Shown here: piece after piece, positions 46,555 through 54,534 of the stretch
Layout of the letters: every line of letters begins with the position of its first letter
Numbering within the stretch: position 1 is the first letter of the stretch
Program-made: the position numbers and the translations under genes
Assembly (NCBI GenBank): GCA_900768915.1
Contig: CAAGEQ010000038.1
Location: 1 to 64,000, forward strand
From: Candidatus Gastranaerophilales bacterium
GTDB taxonomy: Bacteria > Cyanobacteriota > Vampirovibrionia > Gastranaerophilales > Gastranaerophilaceae
DNA: 64,000 bases
Direction of reading: 5' to 3'
Notes under the pieces: model-generated
Databases searched by the model: none
What the model was told of the DNA's origin: nothing
Seen by the model: the letters and a program-made list of their open reading frames with translations, nothing else

Positions 46555-46773
46555 TTATTTACAGTCTATTCTATCGCCACCGATACTTTGAAAAAATATA
46601 TTCTTCTTAGTATCCTGTAATGTTAACGGCATTTCCTTGTTATACTTTAATGATTTGTAATTTAAGGTATCCATCTCGCAACAAAAATTTACAATTGAAC
46701 TTATAACCCTTACAAATACATTGTTTCGTATAATGTTATTAAACATAATTCTAAAAAATGTTCTAACTTGCAT
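46555..46773 (-). CDS. small hypothetical protein in cluster (72 aa)
   Basis: It starts 4 nt after AAGGA and 12 nt beyond the stop of the 283-aa gene, which supports translation as part of the cluster. The first 30 residues are hydrophobic and basic (RTFFRIMFNNIIRNNVF); the rest is polar. No family is recognised. It shares the small size and basic helical start of its neighbour at 46187. Confidence 0.5.
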   Translation of the reverse strand: MQVRTFFRIMFNNIIRNNVFVRVISSIVNFCCEMDTLNYKSLKYNKEMPLTLQDTKKNIFFQSIGGDRIDCK

Positions 46774-46785
46774 ATTATCCTTCCG

Positions 46786-47637
46786 TTATAAGTTTTGTAT
46801 TTCCTTACTGTCGCCTTCAATAGATTCTTTCAACATCTTTCTAACTACATCACCTTGAGTATCAAGCATTTTACAAACAGTTTCAATGTTTGCAACTTTT
46901 TGAGAAAGAATTGTATCTGCGTTACTCAAAATATTGCTTGAAACAGATTGATAAGCAGAAAGAGCAGCTGAACTTGTACCTTGCATTAAGTTACCCATAA
47001 CAATTGCAGGTAACCCGAATTGACCAAGGTATGGGGCAGCGGCGGTCATAATACCGCCCCAGCCTGACACTAAACCGGCAATCGGCATTAATATACCAGA
47101 TTTACCAATACCATAACCATTCGCTGTTCCAAGACCATAAGCAGCAGCACTTGCTACATCTGCCACGCTACCGATACTTGACGCATATCCGGTTGCTGAA
47201 CCACTAGCCGAGCCTAATCCTGAAATTAATCCGTCAATTTGTGACGCTCCACCAGTAGCGGATCCTAGTCCCCAAGAAACATTTGCTGCACCACTTGGAA
47301 ATCCTGAATAGTTACCAAGTCCACTTAAACCATAAGAAGCATAGCCGGCATTCATAGTACCTGTACCACCTGAATATGGTGACCAATATGACGTACCAGG
47401 AATGTTAAATGATGTTGTTCCACCTAACGTGTTCATAAATGCAGATGGTGCAAATAAACTTGCTAATTGATATAAGAAACCACCGCAAGCCTCAAACCCA
47501 GTACCTGAACTAGCAGAACCTGAAACTGTCAAATCTCTCAATCTGTCATAAGTTTCGTAAAGCATACATTTAGCATCAGCTGATGCTGCACCAAATTTGT
47601 TTGCTATTACTAATAATCCGTCATTTTTGTAAGCCAT
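46786..47637 (-). CDS. Gly/Ser/Ala-rich structural protein (283 aa)
   Basis: A helical N-terminus (about 1-35, IANKFGAASADAKCMLYETYDRL) and a helical C-terminus (about 235-283) enclose a central region of about 190 residues rich in Gly, Ser, Ala and Tyr (SGLGSASGSATG-like motifs). Helical ends with a flexible centre are seen in fibre or secreted structural proteins. There is no Sec signal. GAGGA precedes the ATG. It follows the 548-aa gene by 56 nt and is probably co-transcribed. Confidence 0.65.
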   Translation of the reverse strand: MAYKNDGLLVIANKFGAASADAKCMLYETYDRLRDLTVSGSASSGTGFEACGGFLYQLASLFAPSAFMNTLGGTTSFNIPGTSYWSPYSGGTGTMNAGYASYGLSGLGNYSGFPSGAANVSWGLGSATGGASQIDGLISGLGSASGSATGYASSIGSVADVASAAAYGLGTANGYGIGKSGILMPIAGLVSGWGGIMTAAAPYLGQFGLPAIVMGNLMQGTSSAALSAYQSVSSNILSNADTILSQKVANIETVCKMLDTQGDVVRKMLKESIEGDSKEIQNL

Positions 47638-47693
47638 ATCTTCCTCTGTGTTTATTATTACTAACTTTTTACATTTATGCTGCTAACAACCTA

Positions 47694-49340
47694 CTAACCG
47701 CCACTAAATGTTTTGAAACTACTTTCAACGTTTTTGCTGATAACTTTCTTAACTGCTTCCATTTCAGTTTGTAAAGCATTTTGTTCTGTATCTAACTGCT
47801 TCAACCTTAATTCTAAGGTTCTATCCTGAGCCTGAATCAACTCAGTTTTTGCGTTAATATCTCGAACTGCTTTATCATATTGTTCTTGTTTGTAATAATA
47901 CTGATTCATTGCATTTTTATATGCATCTTCATCTGTGATAGTTTCAGTATTTAGGGTATATACAGTTGAGTCATCTTCAAATCTTACAGATGTAAATCTA
48001 CCTTTACCATCTGTTTCTAACAATGCTTTTGAAGTTTCTTCAATTTTTGTTTTTAAATATACTGCTTTATAGAATGGTAATTTTTCTAACTGGCTATCAA
48101 TACCATTATCAGCAATTGCTCTGTCATCATAAGCACTAGCCGCAGACACTTCCAAATCTGCTTGAGTTGTGTAATATGTTTGACCATTCAATTTAAAAGA
48201 GTATATTCCACCGATATAATTTCCTGCATCATCAAAACATGCTGCAAAGTTTGCTGCTGATGTAGCATTACCATTAGGACCTTTCATGTCTTTCATGATT
48301 TGTTCTAATTCAGTTTTTATATCTTTGTCTTCGTAATCTTTATCTGTTAATTCTTTTAATGTACAGTTACCAACAGCAGTAAAATTGTAGAATGACATAT
48401 TTTCTGTGGCATTTTTTAAAGTAATTTCATTATCATCCTTTGTAATTGCTGCCAATTCTGCAGCTGTGATGAATCTTTCTCCATCTGTATAATATACAGA
48501 ACCATCATCTTCATTTCTAATTTTCATCTCAGTTGCTTTACCAGAATTTTGACTTAATTCTTTAATTTCATCACCAATTACATAAGTGCCATATTCTTCA
48601 TCATAATAATATGTTTTATCCTCATCATAATCAGCACCATAAGTTGCTTTTAATTTTGCTAACTCTTCTTCGTTGTCTTTATTAACTTTCTTATAAGTAA
48701 CTTTAATTTCGTCACCTTGATCATCAAATTGTCCTGAAGAATATGTATATTCATCATTTGCTTCGTCATAAGCAAAATCTTTTGCACTAACTACAGTAGT
48801 TCTTCCATATATAGCATCAAGTTCAAGTCTTGTATCACCACTATCATCAACTCTTTTTAAAGTTGTTCTTATATCATTTTTTTCATTAGTTAATGTATAA
48901 ACATCATTTACAATATCATACTGACAAGATTTAACTTTCATTGTTTTGTTATTGTCTTTGGAATTAATATCATAAACATATTCCAAATCCCTAGTTGCTT
49001 GTATTTTAGGATCATTTAAAAGTTTTCGTTGTCCAGTATATACATTATCATAGTGATAACTTGTTACAACGTAGTTGTAATCTTCATCTGCTGTACCTAA
49101 TTGATAATAATCAGAAAGCACAGAATCATTGTACCCATCATTCCAAGAATATTGTAATGTCGTGTAATCATTACTATCTGGGCAAGTCGGAACACTCATA
49201 GTCAACATTTGATTGAACAAATCTGCAGTACGATTAGCAAGAACAGTTCTCTCTTGATTGATTTGCTGACCTTCATATTCTGTATTAGTTTTTCTAGCTA
49301 CCAGGGAGAGGTATCTCGCCTGTGATGCTGCCATACCCAT
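47694..49340 (-). CDS. large MGxxAS-family coiled-coil protein (548 aa)
   Basis: This is the first gene of the cluster. The N-terminus (MGMAASQARYLSLVARKTN) forms an amphipathic helix, and the C-terminal 80 residues form a coiled coil (LELRLKQLDTEQNALQTEME) ending in SFKTFSGG. Between lies a large, acidic, Tyr/Thr-rich beta region with several similar YDEEYGTY/YDEANDEYTY units. Terminal helices around a variable centre are the layout of flagellar axial proteins, but no sequence match to them is evident. AGGAG precedes the ATG. I infer an exported structural protein. Confidence 0.75.
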   Translation of the reverse strand: MGMAASQARYLSLVARKTNTEYEGQQINQERTVLANRTADLFNQMLTMSVPTCPDSNDYTTLQYSWNDGYNDSVLSDYYQLGTADEDYNYVVTSYHYDNVYTGQRKLLNDPKIQATRDLEYVYDINSKDNNKTMKVKSCQYDIVNDVYTLTNEKNDIRTTLKRVDDSGDTRLELDAIYGRTTVVSAKDFAYDEANDEYTYSSGQFDDQGDEIKVTYKKVNKDNEEELAKLKATYGADYDEDKTYYYDEEYGTYVIGDEIKELSQNSGKATEMKIRNEDDGSVYYTDGERFITAAELAAITKDDNEITLKNATENMSFYNFTAVGNCTLKELTDKDYEDKDIKTELEQIMKDMKGPNGNATSAANFAACFDDAGNYIGGIYSFKLNGQTYYTTQADLEVSAASAYDDRAIADNGIDSQLEKLPFYKAVYLKTKIEETSKALLETDGKGRFTSVRFEDDSTVYTLNTETITDEDAYKNAMNQYYYKQEQYDKAVRDINAKTELIQAQDRTLELRLKQLDTEQNALQTEMEAVKKVISKNVESSFKTFSGG

Positions 49341-49595
49341 TTGAGGATTCTCCTATCTCTTTCTTTGGGGTGGGGTACTATAACTTCTCACTACATGCTT
49401 TTATTAAGGTTTTTTAGTAAAAAGTCAACTATTATTCTCTACGGTTGACGACATAATAATCTAAATATACAACTCTTATGAAAGAATTTAGTCCATTTAT
49501 ATGAGATATGAAAAATTTAATTTATAACACAAAAAATATTCAACAAGGTAATGCTAAAAAATTATATTTAACTTATTGTACAAAAGAGGTACATT

Positions 49596-50078
49596 ATGAA
49601 AAACATATTTTTTATACTTTGTCTTGCTATTACGATATCAACGGTACATGCGAATGAAATTTTGCCAAATGACTATAAACAAACAAATTTAAACCCATAC
49701 AAAAATGAATCATGGTTTAAAAACATCAAATTAAACCAACCGAATTTTGGCAGAATTGAACCTAATTTCGCAAGCAATTATAATCAAGTAAACAATCATT
49801 TTTCTTCCAAATTATCTAATTCTCTGGCAAGAATGGAACAAGAATGGTTTCATAAAGAATTTAATCATTATACAGACGAGGAAAGAATAAATAATCTAGA
49901 AGAAAAAATATTCGGAACAATCCATGATGGTGACCTAAATTTTAGACATAAACAATTGGTAAAAGCATTTAATGCTCGTAAATCAATTCAAGCCAAACAA
50001 AATAGACTACATCGACATTTATTTTCAGGAGTTCCGACAAGCATTCCAATAAATGCAAATGATTTATTTGAAAATTAA
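49596..50078 (+). CDS. secreted protein with cyanobacterial LEEKIFG motif
   Basis: This 160-aa protein has a signal peptide (cleavage near VHANEI). Its C-terminal half contains RINNLEEKIFGTIHDGDLNFRHKQL, a pattern repeated in many envelope proteins of cyanobacteria and their relatives (LEqxlFGxxxxxdxLxxRlxrLe). It carries one clear copy. GAGGT precedes the ATG. It lies between the structural cluster and the divergent regulatory region at 50.2 kb. Confidence 0.65.
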   Translation: MKNIFFILCLAITISTVHANEILPNDYKQTNLNPYKNESWFKNIKLNQPNFGRIEPNFASNYNQVNNHFSSKLSNSLARMEQEWFHKEFNHYTDEERINNLEEKIFGTIHDGDLNFRHKQLVKAFNARKSIQAKQNRLHRHLFSGVPTSIPINANDLFEN

Positions 50079-50080
50079 AC

Positions 50081-50106
50081 AAAAAAAAACGGTATTTTTC
50101 ATACCG
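50081..50106 (-). terminator. intrinsic terminator, minus strand
   Basis: Stem cggtat/ataccg (6 bp, 5-nt loop) is followed on the minus strand by nine T. On the plus strand the tail is poor, so it serves a minus-strand transcript starting near 50200. Confidence 0.7.
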
Positions 50107-50200
50107 CAACTTTTACACACTTACACACATTATTTACAATCTTTTTTGTAGTTTGAAAATTAAATATTTTTCATAACTAATATAGTCCTTAACTAATCTA
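50107..50200 (-). ncRNA. ORF-less transcript under regulon element copy 4
   Basis: Between the element at 50202-50253 and the terminator at 50081-50106 there is no frame longer than five codons, although an AAGGACT-plus-ATG start remains (ATG then TAA after four codons). It may be a small RNA co-regulated with the genes at 11078, 20273 and 50339, or a promoter left behind after gene loss. Confidence 0.4.
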
Positions 50201-50201
50201 A

Positions 50202-50253
50202 CCTTACATTTATATAAAGTGTTTTTTCTTTCAAAAATTGACATTTTTGTTAA
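50202..50253 (-). promoter_or_regulatory. composite regulon element, copy 4 (short spacer)
   Basis: On the minus strand: TTAAC (50249-50253), 15 bp, TGAAA (50229-50233), 9 bp, CTTTATATAAATGTAAGG (50202-50219). The 9-bp spacer is 8-9 bp, close to a helical turn, shorter than in the other copies. It is head-to-head with copy 3. Confidence 0.55.
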
Positions 50254-50258
50254 GCAAT

Positions 50259-50320
50259 GTAACATCTTTTTTAACATTTGAAATTGAGTGTATCAAAGTT
50301 CACTTTATATATATGTAAGA
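50259..50320 (+). promoter_or_regulatory. composite regulon element, copy 3
   Basis: GTAAC (50259-50263), 15 bp, TGAAAT (50279-50284), 18 bp, CTTTATATATATGTAAGA (50303-50320; one base differs from copies 1 and 2), 18 bp before the ATG at 50339. The spacing equals that of copy 2 exactly. Confidence 0.65.
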
Positions 50321-50338
50321 TAAGAGGACTTTAAAACT

Positions 50339-50716
50339 ATGGCACTTGGATTTACATCACATTACACAAATTCTGAACAACCTTTTGGTTCATTAATACT
50401 AGGCAACAATAACGAGAGTGAGACATCTGGTTCTGTTGCATCTTCAAATAATTCACCAACAATGAGTGGTCTATTATACCAAAGCAGTTATGATAGTTGT
50501 GAATTTTCGACATCAGTAACTATTGACTATAGTCAATATGCTTCTTATGTTGCATCTTCATCATCAGGTTCAACTGAAACTGCTGGTTCTGTTGCATACA
50601 GTGGAACTTCATCATTTAGTAGTGATAGCAGTTCATCTGTATCATCAGGAGGTTCATTCTCTAGTGGAGGTTCGTTCTCCTCTGGAGGTGGATGTTCAAC
50701 ATCATTCACTTGTTAA
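50339..50716 (+). CDS. Ser/Gly-rich protein with Cys near the C-terminus (125 aa)
   Basis: The N-terminus (MALGFTSHYTNSEQPFG) is followed by Ser/Gly-rich low complexity from residue 60 onward, with near-perfect SGGSFS triplication, and ends CSTSFTC. It has no membrane helix or signal peptide. Composition suggests an extended or cross-linked structural protein. GAGGA lies 10 nt before the ATG. It is controlled by regulon element copy 3 and so grouped with the genes at 11078 and 20273. Confidence 0.65.
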   Translation: MALGFTSHYTNSEQPFGSLILGNNNESETSGSVASSNNSPTMSGLLYQSSYDSCEFSTSVTIDYSQYASYVASSSSGSTETAGSVAYSGTSSFSSDSSSSVSSGGSFSSGGSFSSGGGCSTSFTC

Positions 50717-50738
50717 TATTATATTATTGGTTATTAAA

Positions 50739-50766
50739 AAAGGTGCGAATAATTATTCGCACCTTT
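50739..50766. terminator. bidirectional terminator
   Basis: A perfect 12-bp stem (aaaggtgcgaat and complement, loop aatt) lies between the convergent genes at 50339 and 50773. Confidence 0.9.
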
Positions 50767-50772
50767 AAAATT

Positions 50773-51036
50773 TTATTTACTTGCTTCAAAGCATTCTCTA
50801 CATAAAACTTCTCTATCTGGTTTCGGTCTAAATGGTACTTGAGTTTTAGCACCACATTTGGAACAAACTGCATCATACAATTTTTTCCTATTTTTTTGTC
50901 TGCGTTTTTTTCTACATTCAGGGCATCTTTTTGGCTTATTTGTAAGACCCTTTTCAGCATAAAATTCTTGTTCACCTGCCGTAAAAACGAATTCAGCTGA
51001 ACAATCTTCACAAATAAGTGTTTCATCTTGGTACAT
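50773..51036 (-). CDS. double zinc-ribbon protein
   Basis: This 87-aa protein has two Cys4 ribbons: CEDC...CPEC (probable zinc-binding zf-trcl type, residues 9-40, with the FTAGEQEFYAEKGL spacer) and CSKC...CREC (about 58-82). A basic KKRRQKNRKK stretch joins them. Such proteins are widespread and probably bind nucleic acid or ribosomes, but their role is not established. AGGAG precedes the ATG; it lies upstream of nothing obvious and downstream of prfB. Confidence 0.85.
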   Translation of the reverse strand: MYQDETLICEDCSAEFVFTAGEQEFYAEKGLTNKPKRCPECRKKRRQKNRKKLYDAVCSKCGAKTQVPFRPKPDREVLCRECFEASK

Positions 51037-51138
51037 TGCAGTTTCTCCTAAAATTAAATATCACCGACGACTTCGCCATATATCACATTATAACTTTTTT
51101 TTGACAAATTGCAAGATAAAATCTATATTTTTTGACAA

Positions 51139-52207
51139 TTATTTTTTTGATTTTAAATAACTTTCAATAAATCCATCTAAATCACCGTCCATAACGGCAT
51201 CAACATTGCCCATCTCATAACCAGTACGATGATCTTTAACCATTTTATATGGATGAAAAACATAAGAACGGATTTGTGAACCAAAATTTATATCAAAGTT
51301 TTCACCTTTTAACTCTGCTAATTTCTTTTCATGTTCTTCTTGCTTGATTTCTAATAATTTAGAAATCAAAATTTGCATAGCATATTCTTTATTTTGCAAT
51401 TGAGAACGTTCTTGTTGACACTTGACTACAATCCCTGTAGGTTTATGTAAAATTCTAACTGCCGTTTCTACTTTATTAACATTTTGTCCACCAGCCCCAC
51501 CAGAACGCATAGTATCAACTTCCAACTCTTCAGGAGGAATAACAATTGTTTTTTCTATATCAGGAATTATTGGTGAAACTTCACAAGAGGCAAAACTTGT
51601 TTGACGTTTACCATTAGCATTAAATGGAGAAATTCTAACTAACCTATGTACACCTTTTTCTGCCTTAGCATAACCATAAGCATATTTACCGGTAATTTTA
51701 ATTGTTGCAGATTTTATACCAGCCTCATCACCATCAGACTTATCTAAAAGTTCAACCTTCCAACCTTTATTTTCTGCCCAACGAGTGTACATTCTTAATA
51801 ACATTTGAGTCCAATCTTGAGCATCTGTACCACCTGCACCTGCATTAACTGTCAAAATAGCATCAGCAGAATCATATTCACCACTAAGCATTTTTTGGAA
51901 ATCGAATTTATCAAGCATCTTTTCCAATTTCACAAGATTATCTTGAGCCTCAGAAATCAATTCCTCATCACACATTTCATAAGCAATTTGAGCATCATCA
52001 ATAATTTGCTGCCACGTATTAGCATTCTCAATATTTTCTTTTAATTCTCTAGATTTTTGCCCTAATTCAGATGCCAATTTTTGATTAGCCCAAACTTCTG
52101 GGGTTTGAAGTTTATCTTCAACATCTTTTAACTCAGATTTTAAACTATCTAAGTCAAAGATACTCCTTATTTTTTGCAACACGTGTCTTTAATTCATTCA
52201 AATCCAT
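51139..52207 (-). CDS. prfB: peptide chain release factor 2, programmed +1 frameshift
   Basis: RF2 terminates translation at UAA and UGA. The gene is in two frames: codons 1-17 (52207-52157, MDLNELKTRVAKNKEYL) end at an in-frame UGA (52156-52154), and a +1 shift on CUU at the CTTTGAC site continues from 52155 to 51139 (DLDSLKSEL...). An AGGAG lies just upstream of the slip site, as in the known prfB mechanism, so RF2 level controls its own synthesis. The product is 355 aa with SPF (RISPFNA) and GGQ (GGAGGQNVNK) motifs intact. A GTG start in the main frame is a less likely alternative. Confidence 0.95.
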
Positions 52208-52256
52208 AGTTATATTCTATAATAAAAATTTATTATATTACATTTATGTTACGAAT

Positions 52257-52285
52257 TTGTCATAAGTACCTCATTAAGATACAAT
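52257..52285 (+). promoter_or_regulatory. leaderless-type promoter of the hybrid kinase
   Basis: TTGTCA (52257-52262), 17 bp, TACAAT (52280-52285), then 6 nt to the ATG at 52292. No Shine-Dalgarno is present, so the mRNA should begin at or within a base of the start codon. Confidence 0.65.
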
Positions 52286-52291
52286 TATATT

Positions 52292-53848
52292 ATGAAAGAT
52301 GGGAAGATTGTTGTAGTCGATGATGATGAAACGTTAATTTCAACGTTTAAAACTCTTTTTTATTTAGAAGAGTTCTCTAATGCTGAGTTTTTTACAGAAC
52401 CTCAAAAAGCATTAGATTATTTACAAAACAACACTCCCGATTTAATAATATCAGACTTCATGATGCCTAAAATGAATGGACTTGAATTCTTATCAAAGGC
52501 AAATGAATTATATCCAGAAGTAAGTAAAATTCTACTTACAGGATACGCAGACAAAGAAAATGCTATACGTGCAATTAATGAAGTCGGATTGTACAAATAT
52601 ATTACAAAACCTTGGGATAATGATGACCTCATTTTGAATATAAAAAATGGTATTGAAAGAAGTTATTTACTAAGTCAATTAAGACAAAAAATATCAGAAC
52701 TTGAAGAAGCAAAAATAAAATTAGAAGATTATTCACACAATCTTGAAGATATTGTTGCAAAAAGAACAGCAGATTTATCTGAATCAAATGCCAAATTAAA
52801 TAGTATCTTCTCCAATTGTGCAGACGGAATAATCTTAGTTGATGCAAATGGTGATATAGAACACGTTAATCAAGCATGTGAAAACCTATTTGGTTTATCT
52901 GAAAACAATTTAAAAAAACACAATCTTTCAAAACTAATTCACACCAAAGATAAAAATATTCTTGAAAATTTTAGAACAGATGATAATGAATTTTTTGTAA
53001 GAGATTGTATAATAATAAATTCAATGAATGAAAAAGAAGTTCCTATTGATATAAGTTTTGCTTGCGTTACAGAGGATAACACCCCAAGACGTTTTGTGGG
53101 AGTAATGCACGATATAACAGAACAAAAAGAATCTGATAGATTACGTGACGATTTCATTGCGACATTAACGCACGATTTACGTACACCATTATTGGCAGCA
53201 ATACAAACTCTTAAATTTTTCTTAGATGGTTCAATTGGTGAAATATCAGAAAAACAAAGGCTTTTACTATCTACAATGAAAAAAAGTAATGAAGATTTAC
53301 TAGGATTAGTAAACGCATTATTAGAAGTTTATAAATATGATGCATCAAAGTTAAATCTTTGTATGACAGATTTTAATTTTAATTCACTAATAGAGCAAAC
53401 TTATTCTGAACTAAAACCATTAGCAGACAAGAAAAATATTGAGTTTACTATTAATTATGAAATTCCAAAAGATACAAAAATTCACGCAGATAGAGGTGAA
53501 ATCAGGCGTGTAATATGCAACCTTTGTGGTAATGCAATAAATTATACAAATAACGATGGAAAAATAAATGTAACAGTAAAATTACAAGACAAAGATTTAA
53601 TCTTTACAGTACAAGACAATGGAAATGGCATTCCACAAGAGGATATTCCACACTTGTTCAAAAGATTTTCACAAGGCACAAGCAAAAAACGTTCTACAGG
53701 AACAGGACTTGGGCTATATTTATCAAGACAAATTATAGAAGCACACAATGGAAAAATTTGGCTTGAAAGTAAATTAAATAAAGGTAGTGAATTTTCATTC
53801 CTATTAACAAATGTATTAGTCGATAAAAAATATGTTGCAAATAAATAA
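52292..53848 (+). CDS. receiver-PAS-histidine kinase hybrid
   Basis: This 518-aa soluble kinase has an N-terminal receiver (1-125; Asp55 in ISDFMMPKMNG, KPW at the switch), a coiled coil (about 130-165), a PAS domain (about 168-275), a HisKA with His at about 294 (THDLRTP) and a HATPase domain (GTGLGLYLS). A receiver at the N-terminus is typical of phosphorelay modulators. The NarL-type regulator follows after 13 nt and is the likely output. The ATPase and HisKA regions resemble those of the membrane kinase at 1221. Confidence 0.93.
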   Translation: MKDGKIVVVDDDETLISTFKTLFYLEEFSNAEFFTEPQKALDYLQNNTPDLIISDFMMPKMNGLEFLSKANELYPEVSKILLTGYADKENAIRAINEVGLYKYITKPWDNDDLILNIKNGIERSYLLSQLRQKISELEEAKIKLEDYSHNLEDIVAKRTADLSESNAKLNSIFSNCADGIILVDANGDIEHVNQACENLFGLSENNLKKHNLSKLIHTKDKNILENFRTDDNEFFVRDCIIINSMNEKEVPIDISFACVTEDNTPRRFVGVMHDITEQKESDRLRDDFIATLTHDLRTPLLAAIQTLKFFLDGSIGEISEKQRLLLSTMKKSNEDLLGLVNALLEVYKYDASKLNLCMTDFNFNSLIEQTYSELKPLADKKNIEFTINYEIPKDTKIHADRGEIRRVICNLCGNAINYTNNDGKINVTVKLQDKDLIFTVQDNGNGIPQEDIPHLFKRFSQGTSKKRSTGTGLGLYLSRQIIEAHNGKIWLESKLNKGSEFSFLLTNVLVDKKYVANK

Positions 53849-53861
53849 ATGGTGATAATAA

Positions 53862-54533
53862 ATGATAAGAACATTACTTGTAGAAGATCATGAACTGGAA
53901 CGACTTGGACTATCTATAATGTTAGAACAAGCAGAAAATATAGAATTAGTTGGACAAGCAGAAAACGGCATAAAGGGTGTAGAATTAGCGAAATCTTTAT
54001 TACCTGATGTAATAATAATGGATATTGGTTTACCTATCATTGATGGTATTGAAGCAACAAAAAGAATTAAACAATTCAATCCTAATAGTAAAATACTTAT
54101 TTTTACATCAAGAGATAATTCTGATGATATATTTGAAGCATTCCAATCAGGTGCAGATGGATACGTAATGAAAGATGCATCTAGAGAGCAGATTTGCACT
54201 GCAATACGTTCAGTAAGTGAAGGTGTGGCTTGGATTGATCCAGCAATAGCAAAACTTGTTTTGTCAAATATTCAATCACCAAAAGAACAAGTTGTACCAA
54301 AAGTTTCTGGGGAAATAAATTATCATGCCGGAAAACAAAATTACGGATTAACAGAACGTGAAATGGAAGTTTTGGCATTGATTGTGGAAGGTTTAACTAA
54401 CGTACAAATTGCAAAAGAATTAACCATTACAACTTCAACAGCCAAAGCACATGTTCATAGTATTTTACAAAAACTATCTGCTGAAACACGTGCAAAAGCA
54501 ACTAAAAAAGCAATCATTGAGGGTTTAGTATAA
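53862..54533 (+). CDS. NarL/FixJ-family response regulator
   Basis: This 223-aa protein has a receiver domain (IMDIGLPIIDG phospho-acceptor, FTS switch, MKD) and a LuxR-type helix-turn-helix (about 160-220, LTEREMEVLALIVEGLTNVQIA). It follows the hybrid kinase closely and is its probable partner. It is a paralogue of the regulator at 14579. A GGTG-type weak ribosome site precedes the ATG, and the next gene starts 1 nt after its stop. Confidence 0.93.
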   Translation: MIRTLLVEDHELERLGLSIMLEQAENIELVGQAENGIKGVELAKSLLPDVIIMDIGLPIIDGIEATKRIKQFNPNSKILIFTSRDNSDDIFEAFQSGADGYVMKDASREQICTAIRSVSEGVAWIDPAIAKLVLSNIQSPKEQVVPKVSGEINYHAGKQNYGLTEREMEVLALIVEGLTNVQIAKELTITTSTAKAHVHSILQKLSAETRAKATKKAIIEGLV

Positions 54534-54534
54534 T

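Noticed and set aside
52154..52182. GTG start for prfB in the main frame
   Set aside because: The +1 shift site with upstream AGGAG and a good first frame is a better explanation than an unsupported GTG.
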